Notes under the pieces: generated by a model | Told to the model about the DNA's origin: nothing | The model's input: the letters and a program-made list of their open reading frames with translations, nothing else | Databases searched by the model: none | Program-made: the position numbers and the translations under genes | Part shown: one piece after another, positions 1-5,775 of the stretch | How positions within the stretch are numbered: the first letter of the stretch is position 1 | How the letters are laid out: each line of letters begins with the position of its first letter | NCBI GenBank assembly: GCA_900554625.1 | Contig: USHP01000099.1 | Coordinates: 1 to 7,084, forward strand | DNA length: 7,084 nucleotides | Direction of reading: 5' to 3' | Origin: an uncultured Eubacteriales bacterium | Lineage (GTDB): Bacteria > Bacillota > Clostridia > Oscillospirales > Oscillospiraceae

Positions 1-654
1 GCGGTGGATTCCTCCGTTGGCGGAAAGACCGCCATTGATCTGCCCGCAGGGAAAAATCTGGCAGGTGCTTTCTACCAGCCCAGCCTGGTGCTGTGCGATA
101 CGAATGTACTGGCTTCCCTGCCCGAGGATGTGTTCCGGGATGGATGTGCGGAAGTCATCAAATATGCCATTCTTTACGATGAAGCTATGTTTTCCAGCCT
201 GGAACAGACAGGATTGGACTTTGACTGGGAACAGATCATCACCCGCTGTGTCCAGCTGAAGCGGGATGTGGTGATGGTAGACGAGTTTGATACCGGCGCC
301 CGGATGAAGCTGAATCTGGGCCACACAGTGGGCCACGGAATCGAAGCAAAAAGCCACTTTTCCATCTCCCACGGAAAAGCCGTGGCTATGGGGACTGCCA
401 TTGTCACCAGAGCCGCCGCTGCCATGGGAATGTGCCCGGACGCAGACTGCAGGAGAATTGTTGCTCTTTTGCAGCAGTTTGGCCTTCCTGTTGCCACCGA
501 GTACAGCGCATCGGACTTGTTCCAGTATGCACTGTCCGACAAAAAGCGCTCCGGCGGCAGTGTCAATTTGATTCTTCCCCGCTCCATCGGCGACTGCGCC
601 ATTGTTCCCACGCCGGTGCAGCAGATGGAATCCTGGATACAGGCAGGTCTTTGA
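1..654 (+). CDS. aroB: 3-dehydroquinate synthase, C-terminal part (5' end outside window)
   Basis: Converts DAHP to 3-dehydroquinate, step 2 of the shikimate pathway; a cytosolic, NAD- and divalent-metal-dependent enzyme. The 217 visible residues start inside the conserved stretch SSVGGKTAIDLPAGKN followed by GAFYQP, so the frame is open to the left edge. The GTG at position 4 is an internal valine codon, not a start. Counting from the first codon, the expected metal ligands are E51 (in AEVIK), H108 (GHT) and H124 (HGKAV), with K54 and H112 as the matching active-site residues of the family. Bacterial AroB is usually about 350 residues, so roughly 130-140 N-terminal residues, most of the NAD-binding domain, are missing. 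It ends one base before aroA, consistent with one transcript. Nothing visible looks degraded. The family call is secure; only the start is unknown. Confidence 0.97.
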   Translation, partial: AVDSSVGGKTAIDLPAGKNLAGAFYQPSLVLCDTNVLASLPEDVFRDGCAEVIKYAILYDEAMFSSLEQTGLDFDWEQIITRCVQLKRDVVMVDEFDTGARMKLNLGHTVGHGIEAKSHFSISHGKAVAMGTAIVTRAAAAMGMCPDADCRRIVALLQQFGLPVATEYSASDLFQYALSDKKRSGGSVNLILPRSIGDCAIVPTPVQQMESWIQAGL

Positions 655-655
655 T

Positions 656-1852
656 ATGGATATCACCATCACACCCAGCAGATTATCCGGAACGGTAAGA
701 GCCATCGCTTCCAAATCTCAGGCCCATCGTTTGCTGATCTGCGCCGCCTTTGCCGATGAACCCACGGAACTTCTCTGCGCCCAAACCAACCGGGATATGG
801 ACGCCACGGCGGATTGTCTCAATGCCCTGGGAGCAAAAATCATCCGCACTTCTTCCGGTTATCAGGTTACTCCCCTTTTGCAGGTTCCCAAAACGGCGCA
901 GCTGCATTGTCACGACAGCGGATCAACCTTGCGGTTTCTGCTGCCGGTTGCCGGTGCCCTGGGCGTAGATACCACCTTTTTCCTGGAAGGCAGACTTCCT
1001 CAGCGCCCTTTGTCTCCTCTTTGGGAGGAAATGGAACGGATGGGATGCCGTCTGTCCAAGCCTACTCCCGAAGCCATCCGCTGTCAGGGTAGGCTGCGTG
1101 CCGGAGACTACGTGATCGATGGCGGAGTTTCCAGTCAATTTATTACGGGGCTGCTGTTGGCGGCAACCCAGATGTCCGGCGTCAGCCAGCTGCACCTGAC
1201 AGGTAAGGTAGAGTCCCGGCCTTATATCGCTATGACTCAGGAAGCTATGGCTACGTTTGGCTGTGACAGCCAGGACTATCGCATCGCAGGCGGAGCTTCC
1301 CTCCATTCTCCGGGACGTGTTCAGGTAGAAGGTGACTGGAGCAATGCCGCATTCTTCTTGGCGGCTCGGGCTTTGGGAAATGATGTAGCCGTGGAGAACT
1401 TGAATTACGCTTCTGCCCAAGGTGATCGGGCTGTTCAGCAGCTTCTTCCGGCGTTGAAGGAACATACCATCATAGATGCCTCGGATATCCCGGATTTGGT
1501 TCCCATTCTGGCAGTAGTTGCCGCTTGCAATCAGGGTGCCAAGTTTACCGGCATTCGGCGGCTGCGGCTGAAAGAGTCCGACCGGGTAGCATCTGTGATC
1601 GCCATGCTCACCGCCCTGGGCGGGAAGGCAGAGGCTACAGAAGATGCCCTCACCGTTTACGGGACCGGCCTGACAGGAGGTATTGTGGACAGCTGCAACG
1701 ATCATCGCATTGCCATGTCTGCTGCCATTGCTGCAACGGTTTGCAAGCAGCCGGTTACCATATTGGGCGCGCAGTGCGTAGAAAAATCCTATCCCCACTT
1801 TTTCGGGGAATATAGCCGGTTAGGAGGAAATTATGAGCAGTACCTACGGTGA
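656..1852 (+). CDS. aroA: 3-phosphoshikimate 1-carboxyvinyltransferase (EPSP synthase)
   Basis: Joins phosphoenolpyruvate to shikimate-3-phosphate to make EPSP, step 6 of the pathway, in the cytosol. The ATG at 656 starts MDITITPSRLSG, the usual N-terminus; an in-frame ATG at 602 would add 18 residues lying wholly inside aroB. The 398-residue product is short against the 427 of E. coli but has every landmark: SKSQ (K20) with R25, the PEP-side loop DSGSTLRF at 87-94, SSQF at 159-162, SRPY at 187-190, DIPD with catalytic-type D280, KESDR at 306-310 (E307), NDHR at 348-351 and K377 near the C-terminus. Upstream AGGCAGG (641-647) is a modest ribosome binding site, 1 base after the aroB stop, so translation probably depends on coupling. 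Its last 20 bases overlap aroC. The PEP loop has S90 and F94 where E. coli has T97 and P101. Confidence 0.97.
   Translation: MDITITPSRLSGTVRAIASKSQAHRLLICAAFADEPTELLCAQTNRDMDATADCLNALGAKIIRTSSGYQVTPLLQVPKTAQLHCHDSGSTLRFLLPVAGALGVDTTFFLEGRLPQRPLSPLWEEMERMGCRLSKPTPEAIRCQGRLRAGDYVIDGGVSSQFITGLLLAATQMSGVSQLHLTGKVESRPYIAMTQEAMATFGCDSQDYRIAGGASLHSPGRVQVEGDWSNAAFFLAARALGNDVAVENLNYASAQGDRAVQQLLPALKEHTIIDASDIPDLVPILAVVAACNQGAKFTGIRRLRLKESDRVASVIAMLTALGGKAEATEDALTVYGTGLTGGIVDSCNDHRIAMSAAIAATVCKQPVTILGAQCVEKSYPHFFGEYSRLGGNYEQYLR
1822..1827 (+). promoter_or_regulatory. Ribosome binding site of aroC inside the aroA coding end
   Basis: A perfect AGGAGG sits 5 bases before the ATG at 1833. It lies within aroA codons for the LGGN stretch near the aroA C-terminus, so one sequence serves as protein code and as initiation signal. 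It fixes the aroC start at 1833 and makes reinitiation by ribosomes finishing aroA 20 bases downstream plausible. Confidence 0.85.
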
Positions 1853-2921
1853 AAATCTAAAATTGTCTATTTTTGGCCAATCCCATGGCCCTGCCATCGG
1901 GATGACGTTGGACGGCATTCCGGCAGGCCTGGAGGTAGATTTTGACAAGCTTCAAGCCTTTCTCAACCGCCGGGCACCGGGACAGAATTCCTGGTCCACT
2001 CCCCGAAAGGAAGAAGATCGGCCGGAATTTTTGTCCGGCATCTTGGACGGCTTTACCTGCGGCGCCCCCATTGCCGCGGTAATCTACAACAAAAATACCC
2101 GTTCCGGAGACTACGCCAATCTGAAAGACTGTCCTCGGCCCGGGCACGCCGACTATACGGCCCAGGTAAAATATGGAGGTTTTCAGGATGCAGCTGGCGG
2201 CGGGCATTTTTCCGGACGACTCACCGCTCCCCTGTGCATCGCCGGCGGTCTGTGCAAGCAGTGGCTGGAGCAGCGGGGAATTCAGATTGGTGCCCGGATT
2301 TTCCGCATTGCCGGCAGCAGCCGAGAGGATGAGGCGCTTCCGATGCACGGCATTCCTCAAATTTGCGACGACTTTCCCGTGGTCAATCCGGAGGCTGGAT
2401 TGGCCATGCGTCAGAGCATCGAGCAGGCCCGGAAAGATGCAGACAGTGTTGGCGGGGAAATCGACTGCGTTGTTACCGGGCTGCCTGCAGGAATCGGAGA
2501 GCCCATGTTTGGCGGCGTTGAGAGCCGGATTGCCCAGATTGTCTATGGCATTCCGGCGGTAAAGGGACTGGAGTTTGGCGCTGGGTTTGCGGCAGCCCGA
2601 ATGCGGGGCAGCCAGTGCAACGACGCCTTTACCGCCGCGCATGGTACGATTCAAACCATTACCAACCACTGCGGCGGCATTTTAGGGGGCATCACCAACG
2701 GCATGCCGCTAACCTTCCGGGTGGCGGTGAAACCTACCCCTTCCATTGCTTCGCCCCAGCAAAGCGTAAATTTGAGCCAAATGACAAATCAGCAGCTGAA
2801 CATTCAGGGCAGACACGACCCCTGCATTGTCCCCAGAGCCGTTCCGGTGGTGGAAGCGGCCGCTGCCATTGCAATTTTTGATATGATTTTGGGCAATACC
2901 CAGGCAGACAGGAGGAAATAA
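1833..2921 (+). CDS. aroC: Chorismate synthase
   Basis: Removes phosphate from EPSP to give chorismate, step 7 and the last common step; the cytosolic enzyme needs reduced FMN. The 362-residue product matches the usual length. The N-terminal signature reads FGQSHGPAIG at 14-23 with H18, then RRAPGQ at 46-51, TPRKEEDRPE at 56-65, RPGHAD at 102-107 (H105), GGGHFSGRLTAP at 122-133, NDAF at 263-266, the C-terminal GGITNG at 285-290 and GRHDP at 326-330 (D329). Both family histidines and the aspartate are present. The signature usually reads GESHG; here Q16 replaces the glutamate. The GGGHFSGRLTAP form is the clostridial style. No flavin reductase domain is fused, so it probably relies on an external source of reduced FMN. 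It overlaps aroA by 20 bases and pheA begins 3 bases after its stop. Confidence 0.97.
   Translation: MSSTYGENLKLSIFGQSHGPAIGMTLDGIPAGLEVDFDKLQAFLNRRAPGQNSWSTPRKEEDRPEFLSGILDGFTCGAPIAAVIYNKNTRSGDYANLKDCPRPGHADYTAQVKYGGFQDAAGGGHFSGRLTAPLCIAGGLCKQWLEQRGIQIGARIFRIAGSSREDEALPMHGIPQICDDFPVVNPEAGLAMRQSIEQARKDADSVGGEIDCVVTGLPAGIGEPMFGGVESRIAQIVYGIPAVKGLEFGAGFAAARMRGSQCNDAFTAAHGTIQTITNHCGGILGGITNGMPLTFRVAVKPTPSIASPQQSVNLSQMTNQQLNIQGRHDPCIVPRAVPVVEAAAAIAIFDMILGNTQADRRK
2910..2915 (+). promoter_or_regulatory. Ribosome binding site of pheA
   Basis: AGGAGG lies 9 bases before the ATG at 2925 and overlaps the last codons and stop of aroC. It fixes the pheA start and puts pheA initiation within reach of ribosomes ending aroC. 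Confidence 0.8.
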
Positions 2922-2924
2922 TCC

Positions 2925-4067
2925 ATGGAACTGAAGGAATTACGGCAGGAAATTGATAAAATCGACGACTCTCTGGTCGAGCTTTTCCGAGCTCGAATGG
3001 AAGTAGCCGCGAAAATTGCTGACTGCAAAAAGGAAGAAGGCATTCCCATTCTGGTCCCTGCCCGGGAGCGGGAAAAATTGCAGGATGTGGCTCAGAAGGC
3101 CGGGCCGGAAATGGCAAATTACACCCGGGTACTGTACTCCATGCTCTTTGAGCTGAGCCGCAGCTACCAAAGCAAGCGCAGCGGCTCTGTCAGCCCGCTG
3201 TACGACGCCATTACCCGTTCCATTGAGCAGACACCCAAACTCTTCCCCCAGGCTCCCATGGTGGCCTGTCAGGGCGTGGAGGGTGCTTACTCTCAGATTG
3301 CCTGCGAGAAGATTTTCAAAAACCCCTTTATTTTCTACTTCAAGAACTTCGAGGCAGTGTTCAACGCCATCGACCAGGGTATGTGCCAGTACGGTATCCT
3401 GCCCATTGAAAATTCCACTGCCGGTTCCGTGAAAAAGGTGTACGATCTGATGATCCAGCACAATTTCTCCATTGTGCGTACCTTCCGGCTGAAAGTAGAT
3501 CACAATCTGCTGGTCAATCCCGGCACTTCCCTGTCTGATATCAAAGAAATCTACTCTCACGAGCAGGCCATCAGCCAGTGCGGCGACTTCCTGCAGAGCC
3601 TGACTGGCGTCAACGTGATTCCCGTTGCCAATACGGCGCTGGCGGCGGAAATGGTAGCCCAGTCCGGGCGGAAAGATGTGGCCGCCCTGTCCAGCCGGGC
3701 CTGTGCGGAACTGTACGGCCTGGATTGCCTGGCTTCCTCCGTTCAGGACAAGGGCAACAACCGGACCCGGTTCCTCTGCATCAGCAAGAATCTGGAAATT
3801 TACCCCGGTTCCGACAAGACCAGCATCATGATGATTCTGAATCACAAACCCGGCGCTCTGTACAAGGTCCTGGCCCGGCTCTACACTCTGGGCATCAACG
3901 TCACCAAGCTGGAATCCCGTCCTATTCCCGACCGGGAATTTGAGTTCATGTTCTACTTCGATCTGGAGACCTCCATTTACTCCGAGGAATTTGTCCAGCT
4001 GATGTGCGAACTGGATGAGCTGTGCGAGGAATTCAAATATCTGGGCAGTTATACCGAGGTGGTCTGA
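2925..4067 (+). CDS. pheA: Bifunctional chorismate mutase / prephenate dehydratase (P-protein) with ACT domain
   Basis: Turns chorismate into prephenate and then into phenylpyruvate, committing flux to phenylalanine. The 380 residues split into three parts. An AroQ-type chorismate mutase covers about 1-85, with R7, R24, K35, R47, E48, S78 and Q82 matching the E. coli active site (R11, R28, K39, R51, E52, S84, Q88). Prephenate dehydratase covers about 110-287, with GVEGAYSQ at 117-124, GILPIENSTAGSV at 157-169, SHEQAISQC at 211-219 and the TRF motif at 281-283. A C-terminal ACT domain has PGALYKVL at 309-316 and ESRP at 330-333, the family signature of phenylalanine binding, so feedback inhibition is predicted. 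V44 stands where E. coli has D48. Phenylalanine codons are mostly TTC (15 of 19), unlike neighbouring genes. The stop shares one base with the aroE-aroK start (TGATG). No tyrosine-branch gene accompanies it here. Confidence 0.97.
   Translation: MELKELRQEIDKIDDSLVELFRARMEVAAKIADCKKEEGIPILVPAREREKLQDVAQKAGPEMANYTRVLYSMLFELSRSYQSKRSGSVSPLYDAITRSIEQTPKLFPQAPMVACQGVEGAYSQIACEKIFKNPFIFYFKNFEAVFNAIDQGMCQYGILPIENSTAGSVKKVYDLMIQHNFSIVRTFRLKVDHNLLVNPGTSLSDIKEIYSHEQAISQCGDFLQSLTGVNVIPVANTALAAEMVAQSGRKDVAALSSRACAELYGLDCLASSVQDKGNNRTRFLCISKNLEIYPGSDKTSIMMILNHKPGALYKVLARLYTLGINVTKLESRPIPDREFEFMFYFDLETSIYSEEFVQLMCELDELCEEFKYLGSYTEVV
4056..4062 (+). promoter_or_regulatory. Ribosome binding site of aroE-aroK
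   Basis: GAGGTGG lies 4 bases before the ATG at 4067, inside the last pheA codons. It is weaker than the AGGAGG sites elsewhere in the operon but supports 4067 over the in-frame ATG at 4022, which lies deep in pheA. Confidence 0.6.
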
Positions 4068-5293
4068 TGCAGTGCGGACTTCTGGGCAGAAAACTGGGTC
4101 ACAGCTATTCGCCCCAGATTCATGGGCTTTTGGGGTCTTATTCCTATTCCCTGTTTGAAAAAGAGCCGGAAGATGTGGAAGATTTTCTGCGAAATGGGGA
4201 TTTTACGGGGATAAACGTAACCATTCCCTACAAAAAGACTGTCCTTCCCTATTTGGACGAACTCTCCCCCGTTGCCCGGAAAATGGGGTGCGTCAACACC
4301 ATCGTCCGTCGCAATGACGGCAGGCTCTATGGGCACAACACCGATTATTTTGGTTTTGTTTCCCTGGTTCATCACAGCTGCATCCCGGTTGCCGGGAAAA
4401 AGGTGCTGGTTCTGGGCAGCGGCGGAGCTTCCAATACGGTGGTTCACGCTCTGACGGATTTGGGTGCACTGCCGGTGGTCATTTCCCGCAGTGGGGAAAA
4501 CAATTATCAGAATCTTTCCCGTCACGCCGATGCTGCTGTAATCGTAAACACAACGCCGGTGGGTATGTATCCCCAGACCGGTGTCAGTCCTCTGGATATT
4601 CAGCAGTTTCCCCATTTGGAAGGGGTACTGGATGTAGTGTACAATCCCGCCCGGACACAGCTTCTGCTGGATGCCGAAAAACTGGGACTGCCTAACGAAA
4701 ATGGCCTGTGGATGCTGGTGGCCCAGGCGAAGGAAGCGGCAGAGTATTTTACCGGAACAAAGATTTCTGATACTGTTATCGAAACCATCCACCGCAAGCT
4801 TTCCGCCCAGATGCAAAATATCATCCTCATCGGCATGCCCGGGTGCGGAAAAAGCACCGTTGGAAGCCTGCTCGCCCAAGATTTGGGGCGGGTCTTTGTA
4901 GATGCCGATGCAAAAATCGTAGAACTGGCTGGGAAATCCATCCCGGAGATTTTCGCTCAGGATGGAGAAGAAGCCTTCCGGAAGTGGGAAACCCAGGTTC
5001 TTTCAGAGTTGGGAAAGCAATCCGGCCTGATTATCGCCACTGGCGGCGGGTGTGTCACCCGGGAGCGTAATTACAAGTTGCTGCACCAGAACGGACAGAT
5101 TTTCTGGCTGAAGCGGAACCTGGATACGCTGCCCACAGATGGGCGGCCCCTTTCCCAGGCCAATCGGCTGGCAGACATGTATGAATCCCGGAAGGGGCAA
5201 TATCAGGCATTTGCGGATTTTGTCATCGACAACAATGGAAGCAGTGAGGAAACTGTTGCCGCCATTTTGTCCCATTGGGAGGAAAGAACATGA
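4067..5293 (+). CDS. aroE-aroK: Fused shikimate dehydrogenase (AroE) - shikimate kinase (AroK)
   Basis: One 408-residue frame predicted to do two consecutive steps: NADPH-dependent reduction of 3-dehydroshikimate to shikimate (step 4), then ATP-dependent phosphorylation to shikimate-3-phosphate (step 5). The AroE part (about 1-245) has HSYSPQIHG at 12-20, NVTIPYK ending in catalytic-type K56, NTD at 91-93 (D93), the Rossmann loop GSGGAS at 117-122, SRS at 140-142 for the NADP phosphate, NTTPVGMYP at 161-169, and MLVAQAKEAA with Q220. The AroK part (about 249-405) has the P-loop GMPGCGKST at 256-264, DAD with D279 and D281, the EEAFRKWE box with R305, GGG at 326-328, a lid with GRPL at 359-362, and R375 plus Y379 near the end. 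Both halves have all main residues, so both should be active. MQNIILIGMPG at 249-259 looks like the start of a free-standing AroK, with almost no linker. The start at 4067 gives the normal AroE N-terminus. The end overlaps aroQ by ATGA. Confidence 0.95.
   Translation: MQCGLLGRKLGHSYSPQIHGLLGSYSYSLFEKEPEDVEDFLRNGDFTGINVTIPYKKTVLPYLDELSPVARKMGCVNTIVRRNDGRLYGHNTDYFGFVSLVHHSCIPVAGKKVLVLGSGGASNTVVHALTDLGALPVVISRSGENNYQNLSRHADAAVIVNTTPVGMYPQTGVSPLDIQQFPHLEGVLDVVYNPARTQLLLDAEKLGLPNENGLWMLVAQAKEAAEYFTGTKISDTVIETIHRKLSAQMQNIILIGMPGCGKSTVGSLLAQDLGRVFVDADAKIVELAGKSIPEIFAQDGEEAFRKWETQVLSELGKQSGLIIATGGGCVTRERNYKLLHQNGQIFWLKRNLDTLPTDGRPLSQANRLADMYESRKGQYQAFADFVIDNNGSSEETVAAILSHWEERT
5278..5282 (+). promoter_or_regulatory. 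Ribosome binding site of aroQ
   Basis: GGAGG lies 7 bases before the ATG at 5290, inside the last aroE-aroK codons. It decides for 5290 over the in-frame TTG at 5275, which lies upstream of this site and would add five residues not expected before the MKILVINGPN start of the family. Confidence 0.8.
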
Positions 5294-5733
5294 AAATTCT
5301 GGTAATCAACGGTCCCAACATCAACATGCTGGGGATTCGGGAACCGGGAATCTACGGCAAAAGCAGCTTTTCGGATTTGCTGAAGCTTCTGGAGGAGACT
5401 GCACAGGCCGAAAATCTGGAGATTGAACAATTCCAGTCCAATCACGAAGGCGCCATCGTGGATGAAATCCAGCGCGCCTACGGGGTTTTTGATGGCATTG
5501 TCATCAACCCGGCCGCCTACACCCACACCTCCGTAGCCATTCTGGATGCCCTGAAAGCCGTTTCCATCCCGGCAGTGGAAGTCCACATTTCCGATGTAGA
5601 TTCCCGGGAAAGCTTTCGGCAAATTTCCTACGCCGGTCTTGCCTGCTGCAAAACCATCAAAGGTCATGGACTGGAAGGATATCGGGAAGCTATTCTCTAC
5701 TTAAAAGACCTGTTGGGCGGAAAAATTGCATAG
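5290..5733 (+). CDS. aroQ: 3-dehydroquinate dehydratase, type II
   Basis: Dehydrates 3-dehydroquinate to 3-dehydroshikimate, step 3, by the trans-elimination of the type II family, unrelated to the Schiff-base type I AroD; type II enzymes are usually cytosolic dodecamers. The 147-residue product has the usual length. Visible landmarks are NGPNINMLG at 8-16, REPGIYG at 17-23 with catalytic-type Y22, QSNHEGAIVDEI at 49-60 with E53, INPAAYTHTSVA at 72-83 with N73 and H79, the substrate-binding VEVHIS at 96-101, R106 and R110, and GHGLEGY at 125-131. It overlaps aroE-aroK by 4 bases (ATGA), a common coupling arrangement, and feeds its product directly to the enzyme encoded just upstream. It is the last gene of the operon and is followed at once by a terminator hairpin. 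Confidence 0.97.
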   Translation: MKILVINGPNINMLGIREPGIYGKSSFSDLLKLLEETAQAENLEIEQFQSNHEGAIVDEIQRAYGVFDGIVINPAAYTHTSVAILDALKAVSIPAVEVHISDVDSRESFRQISYAGLACCKTIKGHGLEGYREAILYLKDLLGGKIA

Positions 5734-5770
5734 AAAAAGCGCAGAGGATTTTTCCTCTGCGCTTTCTTGT
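5734..5770. terminator. Bidirectional intrinsic terminator between aroQ and nrdD
   Basis: A perfect 13-bp inverted repeat (5736-5748 with 5753-5765) has a GC-rich core GCGCAGAGGA and a 4-base T loop. On the plus strand the stem ends in TTT followed by CTTGTTTT; on the minus strand the other arm ends in a run of five T (complement of 5734-5738). It is the only sequence between the convergent aroQ and nrdD stops and should stop both transcripts. Confidence 0.88.
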
Positions 5771-5775
5771 TTTGC

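Noticed and set aside
602..655. Upstream start for aroA at 602
   Set aside because: It would add 18 residues unlike any EPSP synthase N-terminus and overlap aroB; MDITITPSRLSG at 656 is the family start.
923..1798. Long open frame on the minus strand opposite aroA (291 codons)
   Set aside because: It lies wholly antisense to a well-supported EPSP synthase, its translation is low-complexity and resembles no family I know, and no ribosome binding site or gap favours it. Long antisense frames are expected in this codon usage.
1857..2669. Minus-strand open frame opposite aroC (270 codons)
   Set aside because: Shadow of chorismate synthase; no recognisable motif and complete overlap with a conserved gene.
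2940..3845. Minus-strand open frame opposite pheA (301 codons)
   Set aside because: Shadow of pheA; its length reflects the high GC3 of pheA, and its translation has no domain signature.
4022..4066. Upstream start for aroE-aroK at 4022
   Set aside because: The extra 15 residues overlap the ACT domain of pheA; the family start and a GAGGTGG site support 4067.
4811..5293. A separate aroK gene starting at 4811
   Set aside because: The frame is continuous with aroE, no stop separates them and no ribosome binding site precedes 4811, so a fusion is the simpler reading; kept only as a finding about origin.
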